Positions 25,444-34,549 of a stretch of DNA of 64,000 nt are shown one piece after another. This DNA is from CAYGLF01 sp964350945 (GTDB lineage: Bacteria; Chlamydiota; Chlamydiia; Chlamydiales; JAAZZY01): the NCBI GenBank assembly GCA_964350945.1, contig CAYGLF010000006.1:1-64000 (forward strand), written 5' to 3'. The notes below the pieces were generated by a model. The model was given only the letters and a program-made list of their open reading frames with translations. It was not told the origin of the DNA and did no database searches. Every line of letters starts with the position of its first letter. The stretch's first letter is position 1. A program made the position numbers and the translations under genes.

Positions 25444-26405
25444 TATTTTTTCTCCTCAAATTTCCTTTGGACTAGGTCCGCATTATAGCTTGAGCGGACA
25501 AAAGGCCCGCTGTGCATGTATTGAATTCCTAATTGGCGCCCATATTGGGCATACTCCTCGAATTCTTGAGGAGTGATGAAAGCTTTGACGCGTAGTTTCT
25601 TGGGGTTTGGCTGTAAGTATTGTCCAATAGTGACAATGTCACAACCAACCTTTTGTAGGTCGTCAATTGCTCGAAAAACTTGTTGTTTGGTTTCTCCAAG
25701 CCCGACCATAATCCCTGACTTAATCAGCAGGTGAGGGGCTTTATTTTTAACATAGCTTAAGATTTCTAGTGTGCGTTGGTAGGTCGCTTTGTGGCGGACG
25801 CGAGGGGTCAGCTCTTGGACGGTTTCTAAGTTGTAGTTAAAAATTTTAAGGTCTGTTTGAATGACTTGGTCAATGGCTTGGAAGTTCCCTTCAAAGTCAG
25901 AGGTTAACACTTCAACGCTGCTAGCGGGGATCTGCAATTTAATTTCCTGGATAATCTTGGCTAAATGGGCAGCTCCTCCATCTTCTAGATCATCTCTTGC
26001 AACCATAGTTAGGACAATGTGTTTGAGGCCTAATTTTTTAGAGGCACTGGCTACTTTTTGTGGCTCAAGAGGATCCAGAGGGGGTGGGGCTTTAGCAAAA
26101 TCAATGTCACAAAAACCGCAGTTTCGGGTACAGGCTTTGCCCATTGTCAAAAAGGTCGCAGTCTTTTTAGAGAAGCACTCCATTAAGTTGGGGCACTTTG
26201 CTTCTTCACAAACTGTTGGCAAGTGATCTTGCTCTAAAATCTGGTTGGTTTTCCAAAGGAGTTCTCCTTGTGGAAGTTTGCGGTGAAGCCACGAAGGGAA
26301 GCGTCCAGTGTTCACGATACGACCTGATGGCTGCTGCTCTGGATTGGGTGGGAGCACATTTTTTTTGATTTTAGGTCGGGGATCAAAGGAGTCGCGTTGT
26401 GTCAT
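25443..26405 (-). CDS. lipA: Lipoyl synthase
   Basis: A 320-residue radical-SAM enzyme that inserts two sulfurs into octanoyl-lipoyl domains. The auxiliary cluster cysteines are C66, C71 and C77; the radical-SAM cluster cysteines are C92, C96 and C99 (CTRNCGFC). The C-terminal RSSY motif that contacts the auxiliary cluster is present. The N-terminus is slightly longer than average. It is two bases from lpdA, matching Chlamydia CT557-CT558 order, and serves the lipoate-dependent 2-oxoacid dehydrogenases. Confidence 0.97.
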   Translation of the reverse strand: MTQRDSFDPRPKIKKNVLPPNPEQQPSGRIVNTGRFPSWLHRKLPQGELLWKTNQILEQDHLPTVCEEAKCPNLMECFSKKTATFLTMGKACTRNCGFCDIDFAKAPPPLDPLEPQKVASASKKLGLKHIVLTMVARDDLEDGGAAHLAKIIQEIKLQIPASSVEVLTSDFEGNFQAIDQVIQTDLKIFNYNLETVQELTPRVRHKATYQRTLEILSYVKNKAPHLLIKSGIMVGLGETKQQVFRAIDDLQKVGCDIVTIGQYLQPNPKKLRVKAFITPQEFEEYAQYGRQLGIQYMHSGPFVRSSYNADLVQRKFEEKK

Positions 26406-26407
26406 AG

Positions 26408-27805
26408 CTATTTTCTCTTTTTAGGAGGAAAGTGAATGGGGGTTTCATTAGCAACTAAAGCTGCTTCAAGCCAGGCTTCTGCAACGGTGGGATGTGCATG
26501 GATTGTGTCAGCTAGGTCGTCTAGTGTCAATTCACAGCGAACTGCAAGGGTGATTTCAGCAATCAAAGCAGAGGCTTCATGTCCAATGACCTGCCCCCCG
26601 ATAATTTGGCCTGTTTTTTTATCAGATACAATTTGAACAAACCCTTCGGTTTCAAGCGCTGCTTGTGATTTTCCTAATGCCATAAAAGGGTATTTACCCA
26701 CTTTAGTTTCAATCTTTTGATCTGCGGCTTCTTGAGGGAGCAATCCGACTGTGGCAATTTCAGGATTGGTAAAAACAACTGCAGGAACGGCATTGTAATG
26801 CATTTTTGAGTCCTTACCCGCTGCATTAGAAGCCGCAACAATTCCTTGGTGAGAGGCAACATGTGCCAGCATCCATTTGCCAGTGATATCCCCAATTGCA
26901 TAAATACCAGGGACATTGGATTCTAAGCGATCATTGACTTCAATCACCCCATGTTGGGTGACCACTCCTGCCTTTTCTAATCCAATATTCTCTGTGTTTA
27001 AGCTGCGGCCAATAGAGACAAGAGCAAGCTCAGCATGAACTGGCGGGGCGTCTTTTAGTTTTACGCTAACTCCTGTTTTTGTAGTGTCTATCCCTTCCAC
27101 AAATACGCCGGTTTGAATTTCAATCCCTTTATTTTCAAAGTTTTTGGTCAAACAGGTTGCCAGTTCAGTTCCTTGTGAGGGGATGATGGTCTCCATCGCT
27201 TCTAAAATATGAACTTTTACGCCATAGTCAGCAAAGCAGGAGGCAAACTCACACCCGATGTATCCCCCTCCAATAATAGCGAGGCTTTTGGGAAGCTTTT
27301 TAAGGTTTAAAATAGATGTTGATGAAAGAATTTTCTCATGATCAAAAGGAAAAGAGGGGATGTCTTTGGGTTCTGAACCCGTCGCGATAATGATTTTTTT
27401 CCCTTCTAAGATCTCGTTATCTTCTCCAGTTACCTTAATGGTTCTAGGGTCTGTAAATTTCCCGAATCCCTTAAAGATGGTGATTTTGTTAGACTGGATG
27501 AGTCCAGTCAGGCTTGCGCGGACCTTCCCAACCACTTGATCTTTTCGGGCAATCATTTTGTCAAAGTGAATCACAGGCTCTGAAACCTCGATGCCATAGT
27601 CGCTGGCATGTTTGATTTTATGGGCTAGGTGAGCATTTGCTAGAAGTGTTTTAGAGGGGATGCAGCCTCGATTTAAACAGGTTCCTCCCATTTCTTTGGC
27701 TTCTATAAGCGCTACACTTTGATTTAACTGAGCCGCTTTAATAGCAGCCACATAACCTCCTGGGCCGCCCCCTAGTACGATGACATCAAATTTTTGCATG
27801 GTCAA
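26408..27805 (-). CDS. lpdA: Dihydrolipoamide dehydrogenase (E3)
   Basis: A 465-residue flavoprotein that reoxidises dihydrolipoyl groups of pyruvate and 2-oxoglutarate dehydrogenase complexes with NAD+. It shows the FAD-binding GGGPGGY (12-18), redox-active disulfide C43/C48 in GGTCLNRGCIPSK, the NAD-binding GGGYIGCE, and the C-terminal HAHPTVAEA with the active-site His-Glu pair. It begins the lpdA-lipA-helical-repeat operon. The 277-base space upstream separates it from the divergent zinc-ribbon gene. Confidence 0.97.
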   Translation of the reverse strand: MTMQKFDVIVLGGGPGGYVAAIKAAQLNQSVALIEAKEMGGTCLNRGCIPSKTLLANAHLAHKIKHASDYGIEVSEPVIHFDKMIARKDQVVGKVRASLTGLIQSNKITIFKGFGKFTDPRTIKVTGEDNEILEGKKIIIATGSEPKDIPSFPFDHEKILSSTSILNLKKLPKSLAIIGGGYIGCEFASCFADYGVKVHILEAMETIIPSQGTELATCLTKNFENKGIEIQTGVFVEGIDTTKTGVSVKLKDAPPVHAELALVSIGRSLNTENIGLEKAGVVTQHGVIEVNDRLESNVPGIYAIGDITGKWMLAHVASHQGIVAASNAAGKDSKMHYNAVPAVVFTNPEIATVGLLPQEAADQKIETKVGKYPFMALGKSQAALETEGFVQIVSDKKTGQIIGGQVIGHEASALIAEITLAVRCELTLDDLADTIHAHPTVAEAWLEAALVANETPIHFPPKKRK

Positions 27806-28082
27806 TTTTCACTCCAGTCACTTTTTTTTACCTATAAGGATTCTTTGAAGAAATGGCAAGCCCCCTCTCCATAATTAACAGACAGTATAGGGGAAAAAAA
27901 CTTAAATTCAAATGATCAAATTACAAGATTCATTGAGTGTTTTTGTTTCAAATTTTTATTTAAAAGGGTTTATTTTTGACGAATTAATTTACTTTCTTCA
28001 TACTGGGCACCAGTCATCGATTCGGAGCTTTTGTTCTGTATATATCTAAAAAATCGATCTGGTCAAACAAGGAATTGAGAAG

Positions 28083-28604
28083 ATGAGCACTAAAACCCAT
28101 AAAAAATTATGTTGGAGTTGCGACGGATATGTTCATGTCTATGAAATGCAATGTCCTTATTGCGGCGCCAATTTAGTTGAGCGAGAAAAAGCAGAAGCTG
28201 AGGAGAGTGCCCCATTAGCGTCTAGTCAGAGTCTGGCTCAAGAGCCAAAAGAGGCGTTAGCTCCTCCTTATCAAGGTTATAACTATGGCTATACAGAGCC
28301 CTCTCCAAATGAATCTAGAGAGGAGTCGCAAGAGGAGTCGCAGCCCGAGCCTGTGCGCGAAGATCTCGAAAGCCCATTGGCCACGTTGTTGCTGCTGATT
28401 CCTGGTTCAGTCTTCTTTATACTAGGGTGTGCCCTGTGGTGGTTTTCAAGTGATGGCGTGTTGACTTTTACCTTTAAAGCGAAGTACTGGCCTCTATTTT
28501 TAGTCGGGGCACTGCCACTTTTATACTTTGGCTATCGATCTCTTTTTTCAACCGCTAAGCCCGCTCAACACGAGCTTTCTCCGTTTGATCTTCAGTCGGG
28601 ATAG
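28083..28604 (+). CDS. Zinc-ribbon membrane protein of unknown function
   Basis: A 173-residue protein: an N-terminal zinc ribbon (CWSC at 10-13 and CPYC at 24-27), a Glu/Ser/Pro-rich disordered linker (about 35-95), and two hydrophobic helices (about 100-122 and 138-155). AAGGAATTGAGAAG precedes the ATG. Small zinc-ribbon membrane proteins near secA are seen in Chlamydia (CT700/CT702 region), but I cannot confirm homology. Its stop overlaps the secA end by 13 bases. A weak promoter candidate (TTGACG, 17 bases, CATACT) lies at 27976-28004. Confidence 0.75.
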   Translation: MSTKTHKKLCWSCDGYVHVYEMQCPYCGANLVEREKAEAEESAPLASSQSLAQEPKEALAPPYQGYNYGYTEPSPNESREESQEESQPEPVREDLESPLATLLLLIPGSVFFILGCALWWFSSDGVLTFTFKAKYWPLFLVGALPLLYFGYRSLFSTAKPAQHELSPFDLQSG

Positions 28605-31600
28605 GAGACCATATCACAACATTTTTTATGTTTCTTGCCGCTCCCGCAGGGGCAAGGTTCGTTGCGTTTGGTCCTCTCCTCTAAAACTACTGTTTGTCCT
28701 TTACGACCCTCTTCCTGGGTACCTTCCATAGCAGAATCCATCTGAGGAATTAGCGACCGTTGAGTTTGAAAGCTTAGGTGGCTGAGCATATCTTGCAAAG
28801 AGGCGTGATGTGGATGCATTGAAAGTTTGAGCTTAAATATTTTGGTCAAGATCGCTGTATTGAGTTCGTGTACCATAGACTCGAAGGCTCTAAAAGATTC
28901 GCGCTTAAATTCAATAAGAGGGTCTTTATTTCCAACCGAGCGAATAGATACTTCAGAGCGTAAATAATCAATAGTTAGCAAATGTTGCTGCCAATGCTCA
29001 TCGATCGTTTCAATAATCAAGTTTTGCGCTGATTGGTTGAGAATCGGGTTGAGGGCCTGGCTAGAGGGTAGGTGAGGCATGTTTTCAAGTTCACCTTGTC
29101 GAATGGCATTCATTTTTTCAGAAAGAGCACAGCTAATTTTCTGTGTGAGAAATGCTTCGAGTTCACTCGCTGAGTCAAACTTCTCAAGATCGTCTTTCTC
29201 AAAGTGGACAGGGAAGATTTCTAAAAGCCATTGGTAGAGGCTCTCAGTGTCCCATTTCCCTTTAGAGGTTTTCCGATTAAAACAATGATGTGCTTGATCG
29301 CCTACTACATCTGCAAGTAGGTCCTGGATGTGCTCAATGGCTTCTTCTGTATTGAGAATTTCATTGCGGAAGCGGTAAATTTCTTGGCGTTGTTTATTGA
29401 TGACGTTGTCATATTCGATGGTGTATTTTCGCATCGTATAGTTGCGTTGTTCGATTCTCTTTTGAGCGGTTTCTATCGATTTATTTAAGATACCAGCTGA
29501 GATGGCTTCTCCTTCAGGAGGGCGCCATTTTTTAATCATTAAGTTGAGTTTTGGAGAGGCGAATAGGCGCATGAGAGGGTCTTCAAAAGAGACGTAGAAC
29601 TTAGAAGATCCAGGGTCTCCTTGACGAGCACAACGGCCTCTTAATTGGCGGTCAATTCTTCGCGATTGGTGACGGCACGTGGCGATGACATGCAAGCCTC
29701 CTTGCTCAACAATGGAAGGATCTAGTTTGATGTCGGTTCCACGCCCAGCCATGTTGGTGGCAATGGTAATAGAGCTTACATGCCCTGCCTTAGAGATGAT
29801 TTCAGCTTCTTGCTTATGTTGTTTTGCATTTAAAACTGTATGGGGAAGTCGGTTGGCTTTCAAAATGCGAGAGAGCTTTTCAGAGATCTCGACGGATTCA
29901 GTGCCGATTAAAATAGGGCGCTTTTGAGCATGCACCTGTTGAATCTCTTTAATAATCGCATTATATTTCTCACGCTCTGTCATATAGATTTCATCATGAG
30001 CATCTTTGCGAATACAGGGAACATGTGTGGGGATAGCCAACACATCCATTTTGTATATTTCTTTAAATTCCGAAGCCTCAGTCAAGGCTGTTCCTGTCAT
30101 TCCCGCAAGTTTTTCATACATTCGGAAGTAATTTTGCAGGGTGATCGTTGCGTATGTCTGCGTCTCTTTTTGGATTTCAAGGTTCTCTTTAGCTTCAATT
30201 GCTTGGTGAAGGCCATCAGAGAAGCGGCGACCTGGTTGAGGGCGTCCGGTGTTTTCATCAATAATGACAATCGCATCTTCTTGAATAATATAATCGACAT
30301 CTTTTTCCATCAAAAGATGTGCACGCAGCATTTGGCGAAGGTTGTGTGAGCGTTCTTTGCGCTTAGAATCTTGTTCTTGTAGAGCTGTTTTTTGCTGCAT
30401 TTTTTCATCAGATGAGAGTGCCTCATTATTTTCAATTTCAGCATACAAAGGGCCGAGATCGAGCATGGTAAATTCATCATAAGAGTCATCTTCAGAGCGT
30501 TCTGTCCATGCTGAAATCCCTTTGTCGGTTAGCTCATACTCACTTGCTTTTTCATCAACGGTAACAAAGAGATCTTTTAAGGTCTTTGCTTTTGCTTCTT
30601 TGTTCACTTCCCCGTAGTAGTAAATATCTAGGGTGTCTAGGCGCTCTCTTAATTCGGGGTCTTCTAAAATGCGCTTAAGGACTTTGTTGCGAGGCATCCC
30701 TTTGCTGACGACCCATAGCTTTTCAATGGCTGCGTCGACTAAGGCTGATTGTTCCTTACTCAGTTTCACAGGCTCACTATCCGACCGCACTTCATAGCCA
30801 CTTTTTTCGAGTAATTTTTTAGCGTCTGTTGCATAACCATTACAGATGTCGCGCTGATTTTTGATGATTAAAGCCACATTTTCTTTCAGCTCATGGTAGA
30901 GCTGTTTGCTGTGAGGCACTGGCCCTGAAATAATGAGTGGAGTTCTTGCTTCGTCAATTAAAATGGAATCAATCTCATCGACGATAGCATAAAAATACCC
31001 CCTTTGAACTTGCTCGTTTTTACTCATAGACATCGAGTTGTCGCGCAGGTAGTCGAAGCCAAATTCAGAGGCTGTTCCGTAGACCACATCTAACTGGTAG
31101 ATGGCGGCTCGCTCAGAGTGTGGGGTGTCGTTGGTTAAAGGGCTGCAGCTGATATTTAACCAATTGAGGACAGGAGCATCCCACTGGCAGTCTCTGCGGG
31201 CTAAATAGTCGTTGACGGTTACTAAATGGACGGGTTTTTTCGTGATGGCATTGAGGTAGATAGGCAAGATGGCAGTGAGCGTTTTCCCTTCTCCTGTCTG
31301 CATTTCAGCAACGCAGCCATGATGCATGGCAATTGCTCCAATAAGCTGCACGTCGTAGGGGACCATGTTCCATGTTTGAGTGTATCCTGAAACCTGAATT
31401 TCGGTACCCACAAGGCGTCGGCAGGTATTTTTAACAACCGCAAACGCTTCAGGAAGCAAAGCGTCTAAAGACTCGCCTTTTTGGTAGCGCTCTTTAAACT
31501 CTTGAGTTTTTGCACGGACTTGATCGTCAGTAAGTGACTGTAGATGCTCTTCAAGTTGGTTGATTTTTTGAACAATATGGTGGTACTTTTGGATTTGTCG

Positions 31601-31642
31601 GCTTTGTGCAGTTCCAAATATTTTCTTTAAAAGGCTGAGCAT
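28592..31642 (-). CDS. secA: Protein translocase ATPase SecA
   Basis: A 1016-residue motor that drives proteins through SecYEG. Walker A is TGEGKT (116-121), the DEVD-type motif reads DEID, and the helicase motif VI region RQLRGRCARQGDPG is intact. The C-terminal zinc finger has C997, C999, C1008 and C1009 in CPCGSGKKHKKCC, used for SecB or ribosome contact. Extra residues relative to E. coli SecA (901) lie mostly in the central region, as in other chlamydiae. It converges with the zinc-ribbon gene and lies 43 bases from a perfect inverted repeat upstream. Confidence 0.98.
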   Translation of the reverse strand: MLSLLKKIFGTAQSRQIQKYHHIVQKINQLEEHLQSLTDDQVRAKTQEFKERYQKGESLDALLPEAFAVVKNTCRRLVGTEIQVSGYTQTWNMVPYDVQLIGAIAMHHGCVAEMQTGEGKTLTAILPIYLNAITKKPVHLVTVNDYLARRDCQWDAPVLNWLNISCSPLTNDTPHSERAAIYQLDVVYGTASEFGFDYLRDNSMSMSKNEQVQRGYFYAIVDEIDSILIDEARTPLIISGPVPHSKQLYHELKENVALIIKNQRDICNGYATDAKKLLEKSGYEVRSDSEPVKLSKEQSALVDAAIEKLWVVSKGMPRNKVLKRILEDPELRERLDTLDIYYYGEVNKEAKAKTLKDLFVTVDEKASEYELTDKGISAWTERSEDDSYDEFTMLDLGPLYAEIENNEALSSDEKMQQKTALQEQDSKRKERSHNLRQMLRAHLLMEKDVDYIIQEDAIVIIDENTGRPQPGRRFSDGLHQAIEAKENLEIQKETQTYATITLQNYFRMYEKLAGMTGTALTEASEFKEIYKMDVLAIPTHVPCIRKDAHDEIYMTEREKYNAIIKEIQQVHAQKRPILIGTESVEISEKLSRILKANRLPHTVLNAKQHKQEAEIISKAGHVSSITIATNMAGRGTDIKLDPSIVEQGGLHVIATCRHQSRRIDRQLRGRCARQGDPGSSKFYVSFEDPLMRLFASPKLNLMIKKWRPPEGEAISAGILNKSIETAQKRIEQRNYTMRKYTIEYDNVINKQRQEIYRFRNEILNTEEAIEHIQDLLADVVGDQAHHCFNRKTSKGKWDTESLYQWLLEIFPVHFEKDDLEKFDSASELEAFLTQKISCALSEKMNAIRQGELENMPHLPSSQALNPILNQSAQNLIIETIDEHWQQHLLTIDYLRSEVSIRSVGNKDPLIEFKRESFRAFESMVHELNTAILTKIFKLKLSMHPHHASLQDMLSHLSFQTQRSLIPQMDSAMEGTQEEGRKGQTVVLEERTKRNEPCPCGSGKKHKKCCDMVSYPD

Positions 31643-31684
31643 GTTTTCCTGTTTTCTTATGTTCCCTAACAGACATGATAATGA

Positions 31685-31723
31685 AAATAAGACTTTATTG
31701 CAAACTGCAATAAAGTCTTATTT
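31685..31723 (-). terminator. Perfect 18-bp inverted repeat, probable terminator upstream of secA
   Basis: Bases 31685-31702 and 31706-31723 are perfect inverted repeats separated by AAC. In the minus-strand transcript of the 331-residue gene the hairpin lies 33 bases after the stop and ends in UAUUUU, so it can act as a terminator before secA. The stem is AT-rich and the U-tract weak. It might instead regulate secA. Confidence 0.55.
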
Positions 31724-31756
31724 CAGATAAAAAAATAAAATATTTACTATATGTTT

Positions 31757-32752
31757 TTAACCTATTTCAACTTGATTAGCTTGGGCATTGGAATCAGCAG
31801 CATTTAAATTTGAGAGTGCTAAGGCAACCAACATGGTTGAAATGGCATAAGTAATGCGATTGTAGAGATCTCCAAAAGGAGTTCTTCCTTCTTGATCTCC
31901 CCAGAGAATATCGCGAACGATATTTGGAACTAGCGCTAAGGCTAGGGTCGACAGCATCCACCCTATTGTGCTCAAAGGACCTTCTTCAAACAAAATATTT
32001 CCAGCAGCAAGACTTGTGATAGCTGTTTGAGATGTAAAAATAAGTCGGTTAGAAAAACTTTGGAAGAGTCCATCTGATGGCAGTGCGACCCCTTTTAAAA
32101 TAAAAGGCAAGCAGGCTAAAATGCAGATTATGTTGAGCCCGTGTAAGAGGCTCTCTTTATCTACGAGAGTTTGAGCTATGCTAGTGAGGCTAACTTCTGG
32201 TGTTTCTAAAGTGGGTAGGTATTGAAAAATGGAACCTAATTGGTTGAAGATAACTGCAAAAATCTCAATGATGAATTGGATGTGAATGCTGATTTCTTTT
32301 ATATTTTGCTCAATTGAAGGCATCCCATTGTAGAGAATAGATCCTGCCTCATGCAAGGCTGTGAGCGCATCTATAAGTTTTTCATGAGCCCATTGGACTT
32401 GTTCGTTACTGGGTAAAATATTCAAAACCAAAGACGCATATTCTGCCACTTTTTGATAGCCTGTCAGAGTTCCATTCTGTAAGGTTTCTATAGAGGGTGT
32501 GTGTTCATAGAGGTAAGTGGTTCCGTTGGCAGTAGCTTCAGCTAAAGAAGCCAAGGCATTAAATGCCACAAGGAGCACTTCTTTGATTTGCTCCTGTTCA
32601 GGGCTATAATTTTCATAAACATAAGACGCTGTTTGAAAAGCTCTGGCGGTAATGTTTTTGGCAGCTCCAAGGGTGTTGGATCCAGCTTGCAGAGTGCTTT
32701 CAATAGAAGGGGTTATTCCATAAAGGGCAGAAGCTATTTCAGAGATATTCAT
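31757..32752 (-). CDS. Hydrophobic repeat-containing protein of unknown function
   Basis: A 331-residue protein not matching a family that I know. The first half carries a degenerate motif of the form YxxxPSIE at residues 11-18, 82-89 and 141-148, with weaker copies near 46, 114 and 179, spaced about 28-37 residues apart. The second half (about 195-320) is made of several hydrophobic helices. No signal peptide is seen. AAGGA precedes the ATG, and a strong promoter lies upstream. Such a soluble repeat half joined to a hydrophobic half is compatible with an inclusion-membrane or effector protein, but that is inference. It is divergent from the gene at 32904. Confidence 0.7.
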   Translation of the reverse strand: MNISEIASALYGITPSIESTLQAGSNTLGAAKNITARAFQTASYVYENYSPEQEQIKEVLLVAFNALASLAEATANGTTYLYEHTPSIETLQNGTLTGYQKVAEYASLVLNILPSNEQVQWAHEKLIDALTALHEAGSILYNGMPSIEQNIKEISIHIQFIIEIFAVIFNQLGSIFQYLPTLETPEVSLTSIAQTLVDKESLLHGLNIICILACLPFILKGVALPSDGLFQSFSNRLIFTSQTAITSLAAGNILFEEGPLSTIGWMLSTLALALVPNIVRDILWGDQEGRTPFGDLYNRITYAISTMLVALALSNLNAADSNAQANQVEIG

Positions 32753-32786
32753 ACTATATGTTCCTTGCGTTTGACACGTTACGTTA

Positions 32787-32815
32787 ATTTTATAATTAAT
32801 TAATTAATTTGTCAA
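32787..32815 (-). promoter_or_regulatory. Promoter of the 331-residue gene
   Basis: Read on the minus strand, TTGACA (32815-32810), a 17-base spacer and TAAAAT (32792-32787) form a near-consensus promoter. The start codon at 32752 would be about 28 bases from the transcription start. Confidence 0.7.
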
Positions 32816-32828
32816 GTTTAAAATATAA

Positions 32829-32857
32829 TTGACATTAAAATTTATATTTAATAAAAT
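32829..32857 (+). promoter_or_regulatory. Promoter of the 282-residue gene
   Basis: TTGACA (32829-32834), a 17-base spacer and TAAAAT (32852-32857) form a near-consensus promoter. It is back-to-back with an identical promoter on the other strand, the two -35 boxes being only 13 bases apart in an AT-rich spacer. Transcription would begin about 40 bases before the ATG at 32904. Confidence 0.7.
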
Positions 32858-32903
32858 ATTTATAGAACATAGTTAATTAATATATAATAATTGAGGTGTT
32901 GAA

Positions 32904-33752
32904 ATGACGATGCCAGCTGTAAATACATTAAATCTTCAATCGATTGCCCAGGGTGCTTTGGCCCTTCCTGGAGTTGCTGCTCGTGGCGCTTCAAAGATCA
33001 CTAAAGGGACTGCTCAAGGGACAGGAGGGGTTGTAGGAGCTGCTCTAGGGGTCATCCTGGTTCCTTTGGCGCGGACGTCAAGAGAGGCTTTAAATGGCCT
33101 GAGAATAGCTCAAGAGCCGCATCCGCGTATGGTCAGCTTAATCACAGCTGTAACAGCGATTGTTGGGGGTCACTTTCTGATTGGATCAGAGGATGTTGAT
33201 TCTTATCTATTTGTAATACAATGTGTTGTGCAATTATCGTTATTAATATCTTTAAATAGTTCCCTTCCTCGATCCATGATTCAGAATGCGATTTTTCTCT
33301 CAATTGCGGCGGGATTAGTTCCCTCCAAGGCCATTATGGGTTTATTCCAAGGGGTTTTACAGGGGCCTGGAATCGGCTGGAGGGTTGGATCACAAGCCAT
33401 GGGAGCATTACATGATGGGGTAGAATTTACTTTAAGTACCCTTTTTTCAACCGCTTTATGGCCTCTTGTTAAGGCGGCGCAGGGAGGGGTGTACGTGACA
33501 ACCTCTACAGTTTCTTTAATGCTAAAGACTCTTCAGCTTGCTTTACAGCTAAGCTTGGCTATTGTCAAGGTTTGTGTAAAAAGTGTTCGTGCGACTTGTC
33601 GACTCACGGCAGCAGCAGTTGGAATGACAGTAGCGGCTGCAAAGGAGCTTCCAGCTTTACAAATCATGATGTTACTCGCTTTTTATTTGCATCTTTACAC
33701 TTTTGAATCTGCCTTGGACAATATGTTCAATATTCCTATGATTGAAAGCTAA
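32904..33752 (+). CDS. Hydrophobic protein of unknown function (282 aa)
   Basis: A 282-residue protein with an Ala/Gly-rich N-terminus, paired hydrophobic segments (about 77-115 and 125-150), and further amphipathic or hydrophobic helices to 265. It has no signal peptide. GAGGTG lies five bases before the ATG and a near-consensus promoter lies upstream. I do not recognise a family. Its hydrophobic centre is weakly similar in layout to the divergent 331-residue neighbour, so the two may be distant relatives. Its 3' end overlaps the convergent nuclease gene by 17 bases. Confidence 0.68.
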   Translation: MTMPAVNTLNLQSIAQGALALPGVAARGASKITKGTAQGTGGVVGAALGVILVPLARTSREALNGLRIAQEPHPRMVSLITAVTAIVGGHFLIGSEDVDSYLFVIQCVVQLSLLISLNSSLPRSMIQNAIFLSIAAGLVPSKAIMGLFQGVLQGPGIGWRVGSQAMGALHDGVEFTLSTLFSTALWPLVKAAQGGVYVTTSTVSLMLKTLQLALQLSLAIVKVCVKSVRATCRLTAAAVGMTVAAAKELPALQIMMLLAFYLHLYTFESALDNMFNIPMIES

Positions 33753-34473
33753 ACTGCAGTCCAGAGACTTTTTCCAGAAGATCTATGGGGACTAGAAACT
33801 GATCTAGTTGGGTCCCCAGGGGGAGGTCATGATTTGGAATAATGTAAGCAGTAGGTTTTTGTTCAAAGTAGATGAGCTTGAAAAAGTGAGTGGGGACAGC
33901 CACATGATTTTCTCCGATCACTTGATACTTGACAAATCGATTGCCATTTTCTAGGTGGGGCAAAAAAAGAGGTCCCGTAACCACTTCCACAGGTTGCTCG
34001 GGCGCTATCTTTTGGCGAATTTTTTTTTCTAAAGCAGCCCACACTCCGCGGTTAAGCCCAGCATTTTGCGGGCAGACATTTGAGAGTAAAAAAGTATTAG
34101 AGAGATCTTTTTCATTTTGGTTCCAGTTGGCTGCTGCCATCATATGTCCACGATCTAGTCCAGATTGTTTGTAGTCTTTAATAGTACTGCGGTGTAGTGA
34201 GTAAACGGCTTTATTTTCTTTGAAAGAAACAGCGAGTTTTTTTGGTGGACGATCTCTATTTTTGACATCTAGATATTCATAGGTCCATTGCGGGATTTTG
34301 CGCGCACTGTCATAGCAAACTAGAGAGTGGCCATAATCGAGTTTGGGAAATCCTAAAACTTGTACCCGCGATTTTTGAGGGCTGTGGCAAAAGCTGAAGC
34401 ATAAAGCTCCTACCATAAAAGAACCGACTGCCAAAGCAAGAGAGTATTTTTTGCGGACCAGCCAACGAAGCAT
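33736..34473 (-). CDS. Exported or anchored NUC-type DNA/RNA endonuclease
   Basis: A 245-residue non-specific nuclease of the Serratia nuclease/EndoG family. The catalytic motif is DRGH (107-110, general base H110), and the metal-binding asparagine is N141 in LNRGVWAALE. An N-terminal hydrophobic helix (about 10-28) after basic residues marks a signal peptide or membrane anchor, so it acts outside the cytoplasm, either to scavenge nucleotides or on host nucleic acid. No immunity gene is visible beside it. It converges with the 282-residue gene and is followed upstream by psd. Confidence 0.9.
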   Translation of the reverse strand: MLRWLVRKKYSLALAVGSFMVGALCFSFCHSPQKSRVQVLGFPKLDYGHSLVCYDSARKIPQWTYEYLDVKNRDRPPKKLAVSFKENKAVYSLHRSTIKDYKQSGLDRGHMMAAANWNQNEKDLSNTFLLSNVCPQNAGLNRGVWAALEKKIRQKIAPEQPVEVVTGPLFLPHLENGNRFVKYQVIGENHVAVPTHFFKLIYFEQKPTAYIIPNHDLPLGTQLDQFLVPIDLLEKVSGLQFSFQS

Positions 34474-34549
34474 CTAGAAAAGGGGGGCTAAAAAACCAGT
34501 TCATCTTTTGATAGTTTTAATAGACATTTAGAGTAAATAGAAAAAACTT

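Noticed and set aside
29924..30349. 141-residue plus-strand frame inside secA
   Set aside because: It is fully antisense to a conserved part of SecA and has no ribosome site or recognisable sequence.
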